NCBI GenBank assembly: GCA_937893605.1
Contig: CALBGG010000047.1
Coordinates: forward strand, 1 to 19,258
Source: an uncultured Clostridia bacterium
GTDB lineage: Bacteria; Bacillota; Clostridia; Oscillospirales; Oscillospiraceae
DNA length: 19,258 bases
Reading direction: 5' to 3'
In this document: piece by piece, positions 1 to 6,489 of the stretch
Position numbering within the stretch: position 1 is the stretch's first letter
Layout of the letters: each line of letters starts with the position of its first letter
Position numbers and translations under genes: made by a program
Notes under the pieces: model-generated
What the model was told of the DNA's origin: nothing
Seen by the model: the letters and a program-made list of their open reading frames with translations, nothing else
Databases searched by the model: none

Positions 1-347
1 ATGAGAACGCCGAGAACGAAGGTGGCAAACAGCGTACCCGCACGGCTCTTGACATGCTTTGCAGCCCACTTTCCGAAGGCTGCCGCCGCGCCCGTGGAGT
101 TTACCAGCGCGACCATGATGCCGAGAATAACGAGGAACATGAAGATGCCGGCGTTATCCGAAATGGCGGGGGTGAAGCCCTCGGTTATCATCGTGTCGAG
201 TGTCGTTACCGGGTTAAAGCCCGCGACGAACAGCGCACCGACGAGAATGCCGATGAACAGCGAGCTGTAGGTCTCCTTGGTGATCAGCGCGAGGACTATC
301 GCGACGATCGGCGGGACCAGCGCCCAAAAGGTGTTTACAAATTCCAT
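1..347 (-). CDS. NhaC-family Na+/H+ antiporter-like transporter, 5' part (candidate lysine transporter)
   Basis: Only the first 115 codons are in the window; the gene runs off the left edge. The start ATG at 347-345 follows AAGAGGG at good Shine-Dalgarno spacing. The protein opens MEFVNTFWALVPPIVAIVL and has hydrophobic helices at about residues 7-19, 25-43 and 66-84. The 'TKETYSSLFIGILVGAL' and 'GGxx..ISDNAGIFMFLVILGIM' type stretches are characteristic of the NhaC family of membrane antiporters. It lies downstream of a lysine riboswitch. NhaC-like proteins under lysine riboswitches have been predicted in comparative genomics to import lysine (LysW type), so lysine uptake is a better guess than sodium export. 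The family call is firm; the substrate is inferred from the riboswitch alone. Confidence 0.85.
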   Translation of the reverse strand, partial: MEFVNTFWALVPPIVAIVLALITKETYSSLFIGILVGALFVAGFNPVTTLDTMITEGFTPAISDNAGIFMFLVILGIMVALVNSTGAAAAFGKWAAKHVKSRAGTLFATFVLGVL

Positions 348-379
348 GATGTTTTTCCCTCTTATCTGTATTTTTGAGC

Positions 380-411
380 AAAAAAATCGAGCCATGACGC
401 GATCATGACTC
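380..411 (-). terminator. Intrinsic terminator of the lysine riboswitch
   Basis: On the minus strand a 9-bp stem (389-397 with 403-411, one G-T pair) closes a 5-nt loop and is followed by a run of seven U (386-380). It sits between the riboswitch aptamer and the start codon, where a ligand-controlled terminator belongs. The final strand of the aptamer contains TCATGA, which recurs in this stem and could take part in the switch. Confidence 0.8.
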
Positions 412-435
412 AACAGAAAAACATCTTGCCGAACT

Positions 436-592
436 CATGACAGCTCTCCGCATAAAGCGACAGTATGCAGGATCTTATCCTGCATCCCAGGCATCCGGCC
501 TTGGGAAGACCGAACCCTTCGGCGACAGCCCCTTTCGCTTAACGCTTCCCTGCGTTTTGACTAAGCTACTGATGACGATCGCGCCTCTATCA
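436..592 (-). promoter_or_regulatory. Lysine riboswitch (L box) aptamer
   Basis: Read on the minus strand the region shows the lysine-aptamer landmarks in order: AGAGGCGCGATCGTCATCAG then TAG, the core AAGGGGCTGTCGCCGAAG, a GGTCTTCC...CCGGATGCCTGGG segment, a variable stem (TGCAGGAT-AAG-ATCCTGCA), ACTGTC, and the closing GCGGAGAGCTGTC. It lies between a consensus promoter and an intrinsic terminator ahead of the NhaC-like gene. The expected behaviour is transcription termination when lysine is plentiful. No structure was computed; the call rests on motif order. Confidence 0.9.
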
Positions 593-614
593 TGCCTTGT
601 TCAATTGCAGACCT

Positions 615-642
615 ATTATATAAGCATCTCCCATTTTGTCAA
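615..642 (-). promoter_or_regulatory. Promoter for the lysine-riboswitch transcript
   Basis: Minus strand TTGACA (642-637), 16-bp spacer, TATAAT (620-615). Both hexamers match the housekeeping sigma consensus fully. The start point would lie around 607, just before the aptamer. Confidence 0.85.
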
Positions 643-645
643 GTG

Positions 646-861
646 TTTTTTTCGAAGGCGCTTTAAGGCTGTACCTGTACGCATATTACGGGCGCCCGGT
701 ATCCAAACGACGGAGCAAACGATAATGCTTCGCCGCCGGAAAATCGGCAAAGGCTTTGCCATGCACCCGCGTGAAGCGGCGGTCTTGCGGCTCAGCCGGC
801 GCCCTCGGTAGCCGGCAAGCGCAAAAACAGTATCCGTACACTGTCCGTGCGCTATTAAAAA
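646..861. repeat. Inverted-repeat (MITE-like) element, copy 1
   Basis: The left arm starts with a T-tract and AAGGCGCTTTAAGGCTGTAC, followed by CGCATATTACGGGCGCCCGG (646-705). The right arm (about 790-861) is its imperfect inverted copy, ending CAGTATCCGTACACTGTCC then GTGCGCTATTAAAAA. The element is about 216 bp and fills the gap between the riboswitch promoter and the phosphodiesterase promoter. The interior holds no credible gene. It belongs to the family seen in nearly every gap of this window. Confidence 0.75.
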
Positions 862-863
862 TG

Positions 864-892
864 TTGACCGCGGCGCAGGCAGGGTGTAAAAT
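864..892 (+). promoter_or_regulatory. Promoter of the glycerophosphodiester phosphodiesterase gene
   Basis: TTGACC (864-869), 17-bp spacer, TAAAAT (887-892). It begins three bases after the right end of repeat copy 1, so the element sits directly against the promoter. Confidence 0.65.
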
Positions 893-927
893 ATGTTACA
901 TGAAAACCATTCACCGGAGGTGCTAAA

Positions 928-1767
928 ATGAAAATACAGGTAAGCGCGGCCAAGCTCGCCGCATTTGCCGGAGCTGCCGCCGTCGGCGGATTTGTATACC
1001 TCATCGCTCCGGGCAAGATCCGCAAAAAGCAGAAATCGCCTTTCCAGAATCGCAACTTTGCCCACCGCGGGCTGCATAAACGCGATAAATCCGTGCCGGA
1101 AAACTCTCTGGCCGCGTTCGAGCGCGCCGCGTCCTACGGCTACGGCATAGAGCTCGACGTCCAGCTTTCCAAGGACGGCCAGGTCGTCGTGTTCCACGAC
1201 GACACCTTGAACCGCGTCTGCGGCGTGGACGCGCGCGTCGACTCCAAGACGCTCGAGGAGCTCAGGCAGCTGAGCCTTTGCGGCACGGATGAGACAATAC
1301 CACTGTTTTCCGAGGTTCTCAAGACCGTAAGAGGCCGCGGCGCACTCATCGTCGAGCTCAAAAACGGCAGGCGCAACACGGAGCTTTGCGAAAAGACCTA
1401 CGCTCTTTTGCGCCGATACACCGGCGACTACTGCATCGAGAGCTTCAATCCCTTCATCGTGCGCTGGTTCAAACGCAACGCGCCCGAGGTCGTGCGCGGC
1501 CAGCTTGCGAATCCGCCGAAGGACTATAACGGCGAGGTAAACCCCGTGACCGGCTTCATCCTCGGCAACGTTCTGCTCAACTTCCTTGCGCGCCCTCAGT
1601 TTATAGCCTATAAGATCGCGCCCAAGCCCTTCCCCGTCAAGCTCTGCGAGGCGCTCGGCGCAATGAAGGTCTGCTGGACAAGCCACGATCGGGTCAACGA
1701 AAAGGGCAATGACACCGTCATTTTCGAATTCTACAAGCCCAAGCCCAAGTTTTCTAAGCAGCGGTAA
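928..1767 (+). CDS. Glycerophosphodiester phosphodiesterase (GDPD family), membrane-anchored
   Basis: 279 residues. The ATG at 928 has CGGAGG upstream. The family hydrolyses glycerophosphodiesters to glycerol-3-phosphate and an alcohol. Catalytic landmarks are all visible: HRG at 46-48, PEN at 57-59, ELD with E75 and D77 as metal ligands, and H90 in VVVFHDD. Residues 10-27 form a hydrophobic segment followed by a Lys/Arg-rich stretch (30-36), suggesting an N-terminal membrane anchor rather than a cleaved signal. The last part (YKPKPKFSKQR) is basic. It has its own promoter and a strong terminator, so it looks monocistronic. The substrate cannot be read from the sequence; phospholipid head-group recycling or teichoic acid turnover are both possible. 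Confidence 0.93.
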   Translation: MKIQVSAAKLAAFAGAAAVGGFVYLIAPGKIRKKQKSPFQNRNFAHRGLHKRDKSVPENSLAAFERAASYGYGIELDVQLSKDGQVVVFHDDTLNRVCGVDARVDSKTLEELRQLSLCGTDETIPLFSEVLKTVRGRGALIVELKNGRRNTELCEKTYALLRRYTGDYCIESFNPFIVRWFKRNAPEVVRGQLANPPKDYNGEVNPVTGFILGNVLLNFLARPQFIAYKIAPKPFPVKLCEALGAMKVCWTSHDRVNEKGNDTVIFEFYKPKPKFSKQR

Positions 1768-1795
1768 GACCGCTGCAAGCAAATAGCCGATAGCT

Positions 1796-1833
1796 AAAAG
1801 AGAGTGCGAACAAAAGCTCGCACTCTCTTTTTT
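1796..1833. terminator. Bidirectional intrinsic terminator
   Basis: A 14-bp perfect stem (1796-1809 with 1818-1831), AAAAGAGAGTGCGA / TCGCACTCTCTTTT, with an 8-nt loop. It has an A-tract on the left and a T-tract on the right, so it can serve the phosphodiesterase gene on plus and the CobW operon arriving on minus. Confidence 0.9.
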
Positions 1834-1837
1834 AATT

Positions 1838-2080
1838 ACACCTCATCCGTCGCCGAAGGCAAACACATTGGGCTATCCACTATTAGCTCGCCGCGGTTTC
1901 CGCGGCACCTTCGACACCGGGCTTGCGCAAAAAAACGTATCCGTAGCTGCCTCAATGCGCCTCTGAAAAACTGCGCCGCACTGATCGTGTGCGATGCAGT
2001 TCTTGTTTTATATGCAGTCTCGACACCGGGACACCGCAATAAACGTATCCGTAGGTGCGTCCGTTCGCCTCTAATAAAAG
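1838..2080. repeat. Composite repeat region with two right-hand element ends
   Basis: This begins with a fragment of palindromic module A (CACCTCATCCGTCGCCG, from 1840). Two right arms of the inverted-repeat family follow in the same orientation: 1895-1970, ending GCGCCTCTGAAAAA, and 2016-2079, ending TTCGCCTCTAATAAAA. No matching left arms are present, so these look like truncated or partly overlapping copies. The second end contains the stop codon of the convergent CobW-like gene. The stretch between the two genes holds no other feature I can support. Confidence 0.7.
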
Positions 2081-3024
2081 GTGGCGACGGCCTGCTCGGG
2101 GGCGTCGCAGGGGGAATCCTCGATGAAGGTGAGCACGGGCCCCTTCTTGCCGTAAGCTCGGCTGAACTTGAAGTTTATGCGTGCGGTGAGCACATGCCAG
2201 GAGTCGCCGACGATGCTGTCGGAGTTCTCCCACTGGCATATAAGCCCGGCAAACTGGATATCCTCGGCGCAGCAGGTCATGACGTGGCGGCCGACTATGA
2301 AGCTTCCGGCCGGAACCTTTTTGCGCTTTAAATAGCGGCATTTGAACTTAACGACTTTATTTTCGTACTTTTTCGGCTCCTCGGACATGTCTCGGTACCA
2401 GACGGCGTAGTCGTCGTCGCCTATTTCGACGACGGGCGCGTTAAGGTCAAACGGCAGGGGATCTTCGATCTCGTCGTACTTGACCGTGCCGTCGTCATAC
2501 TCATAGGCGATGTCACTGCGGCGCGAGGCCGCACGAACCAATTTGTGCAGCTCCATTTTGTCGATGGAGTCGTTATAGCGGTTAAAGACGGTCAGCTCCG
2601 CGCTTTTGAGCTTATCGTAGACAAGGTTTCGCATGTTGGCGTTGTAGCTTAATATGCTGCGCGCATCGGCAAAGAAAAACTCCTGATAAACCATCCACAT
2701 CTCGGGCAGCGCCTGATACAGATCGTCGAGCATCCACATGCCGTTGTATTCAATGACGCAGCGTTCGCAGTTATACTGATCGCGCCACTTGCGGAAAGCA
2801 TCCCTCGTCAGCTCCTCCGGCTCCTCGACGGTCACCATGAACACGTTGGGCGCGGAGAACTTGTCGGGAGCGTACTCCTCCTCGCCCTCCTCGCAGACGA
2901 CGAGCAGGGTGCGCTCGCCGCTGTTAAAGCGCTTATCCTCAAGCGTTTCCTGGATAAACTTCGTTTTCCCGCTTTCGAGAAAGCCCGTGAACAGGAAAAC
3001 GGGAACTTCTTTTACGTTACTCAA
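2071..3024 (-). CDS. CobW-like G3E GTPase fused to a TIGR03943/YcgQ-like C-terminal domain
   Basis: 317 residues from a TTG start that overlaps the preceding gene by 8 bases (TTGAGTAA); AAGGAG lies 10 bases upstream inside that gene. The N-terminal half is a P-loop GTPase of the COG0523 kind: Walker A GFLESGKT at 14-21 and the subfamily stretch CVIEYNGMWML. The CxCC metal motif of its partner is absent. The C-terminal ~100 residues (KYENKVVKFKCRYLKR, then SFIVGRHVMTCCAEDIQFAG) match the pattern of the soluble domain of TIGR03943/YcgQ permease subunits, including the RxxxTCCAxD signature. The role is probably metal trafficking or metalloprotein maturation together with the upstream GTPase. The stop codon TAG lies in a repeat end. 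Family assignment is good; metal and client are unknown. Confidence 0.85.
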   Translation of the reverse strand: MSNVKEVPVFLFTGFLESGKTKFIQETLEDKRFNSGERTLLVVCEEGEEEYAPDKFSAPNVFMVTVEEPEELTRDAFRKWRDQYNCERCVIEYNGMWMLDDLYQALPEMWMVYQEFFFADARSILSYNANMRNLVYDKLKSAELTVFNRYNDSIDKMELHKLVRAASRRSDIAYEYDDGTVKYDEIEDPLPFDLNAPVVEIGDDDYAVWYRDMSEEPKKYENKVVKFKCRYLKRKKVPAGSFIVGRHVMTCCAEDIQFAGLICQWENSDSIVGDSWHVLTARINFKFSRAYGKKGPVLTFIEDSPCDAPEQAVATFY

Positions 3025-4051
3025 TGCCGAACAACTCCTTGATAGCCTGCTCGTTTATCTTCGAGCCGATGACGCACACACGGCCTGTGACTGCGGGCTC
3101 GCCGCGGCGAACGTCCGCCTCGCCGGGAACGTAGTCGAAGTAGATCCACTTACCGTCGGAGGCGTCGACAAAGCCCTTCGCGCGCAGGATCGTGCCGTAG
3201 CTTGCGTCCTCGTCGAACTCATTGAGCGCCTTTCTGACCTCGGCCTCGGTGAATTTCTTCGGAGTCTCAACACCCCAGGAGGTGAACACCTCGTCGGCGT
3301 GGTGATGGCCGTGATCGTGGCCGCAGCCGCAGGAGCAGCTCTCGCCGTGGTCGTGATGGTGCTCGTGCTCGTGGTCATGGTCATGATGGTGCTCATGCTC
3401 GTGATCGTGGTGATGCTCGGAGTGGTCGTGATGCTCCATCTCCTGCATGGTGGTCGACAGGGAGTCGATGCGCTCCATAACGTCGACTATCTGCTTGCCG
3501 TCGAGCTCGTCCCAGGGCGTGGTGATGACCGTGGCGTTGGGATTGAGCTGGCTGAGCATCGCGGTCGCGGTGACGACCTTTCCGTCGGAGGCGGAGCCGG
3601 TGCGGCTGAGGACGATGACGTCGGCGTTGTGCACCTGATCGTTGAAGAACTCGCCGAAGTTGCGGATATACATGCGGCAGCGGCCCGCGTCGACGACGGT
3701 GACCTTCGCGCCGATCTCGCAGCCGGGCACGCTTGCAACGGCCTTGGCGACGTCCGAGAGCTTGCCCACGCCGCTCGGCTCGATGAGGATGCGGTCGGGG
3801 TGATACTGCTCGATGACCTTCTGCAAAGCGGCGGTGAAGTCGCCGACGAGGGTGCAGCATATGCAGCCGGAGTTCATCTCCGTGATCTCGACGCCCGCGT
3901 CGCGCAGGAAGCCGCCGTCAACGGCGATCTCGCCGAACTCATTCTCGATGAGGACGAGCTTTTCGTTTTTATAGCCCTCCGCGATGAGCTTGCGGATGAG
4001 CGTGGTCTTGCCTGCTCCGAGAAAACCGGAGAAAATGTCTATTTTAGTCAA
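3017..4051 (-). CDS. CobW-family (COG0523) GTP-binding metallochaperone with His-rich insert
   Basis: 344 residues from a TTG start at 4051, chosen because AAGGAGG lies 8 bases upstream; a longer in-frame reading to 4147 would run through the promoter. Motifs: Walker A GFLGAGKTT (9-17), ENEFGE (36-41), metal-binding GCICC (C63, C65, C66) and IEPSG. From about residue 213 there is a stretch of alternating His/Asp/Glu with roughly 23 histidines and a CSCGC cluster, then a CobW C-terminal domain (YGTILRAKGFVDASDGKW). Such proteins use GTP hydrolysis to load zinc, cobalt or other metals; the His/Cys stretch implies metal buffering. The position of the usual NKxD guanine-specificity motif reads SRTGSASD, a degenerate form. 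The gene is co-transcribed with the downstream G3E gene. Confidence 0.92.
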   Translation of the reverse strand: MTKIDIFSGFLGAGKTTLIRKLIAEGYKNEKLVLIENEFGEIAVDGGFLRDAGVEITEMNSGCICCTLVGDFTAALQKVIEQYHPDRILIEPSGVGKLSDVAKAVASVPGCEIGAKVTVVDAGRCRMYIRNFGEFFNDQVHNADVIVLSRTGSASDGKVVTATAMLSQLNPNATVITTPWDELDGKQIVDVMERIDSLSTTMQEMEHHDHSEHHHDHEHEHHHDHDHEHEHHHDHGESCSCGCGHDHGHHHADEVFTSWGVETPKKFTEAEVRKALNEFDEDASYGTILRAKGFVDASDGKWIYFDYVPGEADVRRGEPAVTGRVCVIGSKINEQAIKELFGIE

Positions 4052-4090
4052 GGTTATTACCTCCTTAGTAATATACAGGTTCAAAATAGT

Positions 4091-4132
4091 ATTATAACAC
4101 AGCTTTGCAAATTTGCAAACTTGCTGTATAAT
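4091..4132. promoter_or_regulatory. Symmetric divergent promoters sharing a 16-bp palindrome
   Basis: The perfect palindrome TTTGCAAATTTGCAAA (4104-4119) provides overlapping -35 boxes for both directions. Plus: TTGCAA (4105-4110), 16-bp spacer, TATAAT (4127-4132) toward the acetyltransferase. Minus: TTGCAA (4118-4113), 16-bp spacer, TATAAT (4096-4091) toward the CobW pair. The layout is mirror-symmetric and suits a single dimeric regulator controlling both units. The regulator is not identifiable here; a metal sensor is a guess from the CobW genes. Confidence 0.8.
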
Positions 4133-4163
4133 CTGAGAAAAACGCACGGAAAGAGGCTGAGCA

Positions 4164-4649
4164 ATGGATATCAGAAATGCGACGGCGGCCGATCTGGACG
4201 CGATAGCCGAGGTGGAGGCGCTCTGCTTCCCGGCGGCCGAGGCCGCGACGAGAGCGGAATTTGCCGAAAGGATTAAATACTACGGAGATCACTTCTGGCT
4301 CATGTTCGACGAAGGGAAGCTCGTTTCCTTTGTCGACGGCTTTGTCACCGACGAAGCCGACCTCACGGACGAAATGTACGAAAATGCGTCCCTGCACAAC
4401 GAGCGCGGCGTGTGGCAGATGATATTCGGGGTGAACACCGTTCCCGAGTACCGCCGACGCGGCTGCGCGGGCGAGCTTATCCGCCGCGCCATAGCCGACG
4501 CGAAGGCGCAGGGCAGGCGAGGCCTTGTGCTGACGTGCAAGGATAAGCTTGTCAGCTACTACGCTTCGTTCGGCTTTGCCGACGAGGGCGTTTCGGATAA
4601 ATCCACCCACGGCGGCGTTGTGTGGCACCAGATGCGTCTTTCTTTTTAG
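4164..4649 (+). CDS. GNAT-family N-acetyltransferase
   Basis: 161 residues. The ATG at 4164 is preceded by AAAGAGG at 7 bases. The order of the GNAT fold is clear: N-terminal RNATAADLDAIAEVEALCFP, a central Phe/Trp-rich strand, acetyl-CoA binding motif A as VNTVPEYRRRGCAGELIRRA (R/Q-x-x-G-x-A/G), then LTCKDKLVSYYASFGF as motif B with the late Tyr typical of the family. It transfers an acetyl group from acetyl-CoA to an amine; the substrate is unknown, and the arylalkylamine-acetyltransferase-like pattern is only suggestive. It is transcribed divergently from the CobW pair. The stop TAG is part of the terminal TTTTTAGAGGCGC of a repeat element. Confidence 0.9.
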   Translation: MDIRNATAADLDAIAEVEALCFPAAEAATRAEFAERIKYYGDHFWLMFDEGKLVSFVDGFVTDEADLTDEMYENASLHNERGVWQMIFGVNTVPEYRRRGCAGELIRRAIADAKAQGRRGLVLTCKDKLVSYYASFGFADEGVSDKSTHGGVVWHQMRLSF

Positions 4650-4800
4650 AGGCGCATTGTCGCACCTACGAAGACATATATTGCGGTGTCCCGGTATCGC
4701 ACCTGCCGACGAAACCGAAAGGCTGCCGCTTCCCGTGGGTGCAATGCGAGTTTTGTGCCGCGCCGCACCGTGTAGGGAATGGGCTTGCCCATTGTCTGCG
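4643..4800. repeat. Inverted-repeat element left arm plus module C
   Basis: The left arm (4643-4716) carries TTTTTAGAGGCGCATTG, ATATTGCGGTGTCCCGG and CCGACGAAACC. A palindromic module of class C follows. No clear right arm was found before the next promoter, so the copy may be truncated. From 4800 to 4897 I see only GC-rich unassigned sequence without a credible gene. Confidence 0.65.
4765..4794. repeat. Palindromic module C, copy 1
   Basis: CACCGTGTAGGGAATGGGC followed by TTGCCCATTG. The stem AATGGGC/GCCCATT recurs at 12155-12183 and, inverted, at 19132-19164. Confidence 0.7.
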
Positions 4801-4897
4801 ACGGTTTGCTGCGCACCCTAAGGCAGGCCAAACGGCATATCGCCGCGTTTTTGGCCGAGCTGTGAGAGCACTTTTGACAAACGATAGCTTTTGCCGC

Positions 4898-4926
4898 TTG
4901 CGTCGGCAGTAAAATATATCTATAAT
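4898..4926 (+). promoter_or_regulatory. Promoter of the D-Ala-D-Ala carboxypeptidase gene
   Basis: TTGCGT (4898-4903), 17-bp spacer, TATAAT (4921-4926), 33 bases before the ATG. The local sequence becomes AT-rich here, unlike the repeat just upstream. Confidence 0.6.
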
Positions 4927-4959
4927 GTAAAGCATATATAGAGATAGGGATAGAGAGAA

Positions 4960-6282
4960 ATGAAAAAACTGCGCATAACGGCCATAGCCCTGTGCCTTAG
5001 CATCGCGCTGTGCGCCGTGAGCCCATGCGCCCTTGCAGAGGATGAGGGCGCGCCGCGCCTCAGCTCGGCTCAGAGCGCCCTGATAGGCGACCTGGCAAGC
5101 GGCAGGATACTTTACAATGTCGATGCCTACTCGCGCCGGTATCCCGCGAGCCTTACGAAGATCATGACTCTGCTGCTGGCTGTCGAGGCCGTCGAGGCGG
5201 GCACGGCGGCGCTCGACGATATGGTCACGGCCTCCGCCGAGTGCAAGACCGGACTCGGCAACGACAGCTCGACCGCTTACATCGACTGGGGCGAGACGAT
5301 GAGCCTGAAGGATCTTCTCTACTGCGCGGCTCTCGCCTCGGCAAACGAGGCGTGCAACATAATTGCCGAGCACATCGCGGGCTCGATAAGCGCCTTTGTC
5401 GAGCTCATGAACGCCCGCGCGGCCGAGCTCGGGTGCAGCGGCACGCATTTTGTCAACACCCACGGCATGCCGAGCAGCGAGCATTATACCACTGCGCACG
5501 ATCTGTTCCTCATCGCCTGCGAGGGCATGCGCCACGCGCTGTTCGCGCAGCTCGTCGGCACTCGCGAATACACGACGAGCGCAACCAACGACTCCGCACC
5601 GCGCTCGCTCGAGAGCTCGAACGCGCTCATAACGCGCGATTCGCCCTATTCGGATAAGTATTTTTACCCCGGCGCGGTAGGCATAAAGACCGGCTACACG
5701 AGCGAGGCCGGCTACTGCCTCGTGTCCGCCGTGCAGCGGGAAAACGTGACTGTCATTGCCGTCGTTCTCGGCGCGGACGGCGACCCGGAAAGCAAGGAAT
5801 TCGACAGCTTTGCCGACACCGTGACGCTGCTCGACTGGTGCTTTGAAAAATATTCTTACCGCAGCATCGTCGAAAAGGGCTTTGCCGCCGCACGGCAGCC
5901 GCTCTCGGTCGACGGAAAAAGCGGCAGCGTGACGCTCGTATGCGCGCAGGGTATAAACGCGCTGGCGGCCCGTGATCTGGACGTGTCGGCTCTTGAAAAG
6001 ACCGTCACGCTAAACTCCGAAACGCTCGACGCCGTTCCCGACGAGGGAGCGGAGCTGGGCACGGTGAGCTTTTCCGATTCCGCAGACGGTACGGTTTACG
6101 GAACCGTCGCTCTCGTCGCTTCGAATGACGCTCAGTTTGACGAGCCCGAGCCGCAGCAGACAGCCCCGCAGGAGCTCAGGCCGGAGCAGAAGCTTGCGAC
6201 CGTCATTGTCTGCGCGGTCGCGGTGTTCCTGCTGCTCGTGTTCATCCTGCTGCTTGTCAGAAGAAGCAGAAAACAGTTTTAG
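4960..6282 (+). CDS. D-alanyl-D-alanine carboxypeptidase (penicillin-binding protein, peptidase S11)
   Basis: 440 residues. An N-terminal signal peptide is evident (KKLR, then a hydrophobic core to about residue 25, Ala-Leu-Ala before EDEG). All three serine-acyl enzyme motifs are present: SLTK with catalytic S64 and K67, SAN at 127-129, and KTG at 243-245. The enzyme trims the terminal D-Ala from peptidoglycan stem peptides outside the membrane. Beyond the catalytic domain there is a beta-rich region (about 290-385) and a C-terminal transmembrane helix (about 410-433) followed by RRSRKQF, so it is bitopic rather than held by an amphipathic tail. The Shine-Dalgarno is weak (GAGAG). In sporulators some paralogs (DacB, DacF) act in the cortex; the sequence does not decide this. 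The stop TAG is in a repeat end. Confidence 0.93.
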   Translation: MKKLRITAIALCLSIALCAVSPCALAEDEGAPRLSSAQSALIGDLASGRILYNVDAYSRRYPASLTKIMTLLLAVEAVEAGTAALDDMVTASAECKTGLGNDSSTAYIDWGETMSLKDLLYCAALASANEACNIIAEHIAGSISAFVELMNARAAELGCSGTHFVNTHGMPSSEHYTTAHDLFLIACEGMRHALFAQLVGTREYTTSATNDSAPRSLESSNALITRDSPYSDKYFYPGAVGIKTGYTSEAGYCLVSAVQRENVTVIAVVLGADGDPESKEFDSFADTVTLLDWCFEKYSYRSIVEKGFAAARQPLSVDGKSGSVTLVCAQGINALAARDLDVSALEKTVTLNSETLDAVPDEGAELGTVSFSDSADGTVYGTVALVASNDAQFDEPEPQQTAPQELRPEQKLATVIVCAVAVFLLLVFILLLVRRSRKQF

Positions 6283-6420
6283 AGGCGAATTAAGGCTGTA
6301 CCGATACGCATATTGCGGTCGCCCGGTGTCGAAAATACCGACAAAACCGTGACGTTTCGCTTCCCGTTAATTGTGCCGATCCGGTGCAAAACCGTTGCCT
6401 GCGGCCGACGGATGAGGTGA
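6277..6420. repeat. Inverted-repeat element left arm ending in a module A fragment
   Basis: The left arm at 6277-6348 reads TTTTAGAGGCGAATTAAGGC, then ATATTGCGGTCGCCCGG and CCGACAAAACC. A short CCGGTGCAAAACCG linker follows, then the tail of module A (GCCGACGGATGAGGTG, about 6403-6419). No right arm is present. The first bases contain the stop codon of the carboxypeptidase gene. Confidence 0.7.
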
Positions 6421-6436
6421 AAACAATATAAAAGCG

Positions 6437-6471
6437 AAAAGAGAGTGCAGAATAAGGCTGCACTCTCTTTT
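6437..6471. terminator. Bidirectional intrinsic terminator
   Basis: A 14-bp perfect stem, AAAAGAGAGTGCAG (6437-6450) with CTGCACTCTCTTTT (6458-6471), and a 7-nt loop. It sits between the convergent carboxypeptidase and mscL genes and can serve both. Its stem is nearly the same as the terminator at 1796-1833. Confidence 0.9.
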
Positions 6472-6489
6472 CATTGAAATAGCTTTCGT

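Noticed and set aside
616..1782. 388-residue open frame on minus
   Set aside because: It is antisense to the phosphodiesterase gene, which has all catalytic motifs, and it runs on through a repeat element.
3290..3440. Short-period repeat resembling a minisatellite or CRISPR-like array
   Set aside because: It is the His/Asp/Glu codon run of the CobW gene; the repeats have no spacers and stay in frame.
4147..4147. Longer start for the His-rich CobW gene (GTG at 4147)
   Set aside because: It would place the -10 and -35 boxes inside the coding region and adds 32 residues before the family's normal start; the TTG at 4051 has an AAGGAGG at proper spacing.
2789..4276. 495-residue open frame on plus, opposite the CobW pair, with a Val/Met/Leu-rich stretch
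   Set aside because: It is the antisense of the His/Asp/Glu repeat (GTG/ATG-rich complement) in genes with clear motifs on minus. It has no ribosome binding site and crosses the divergent promoter.
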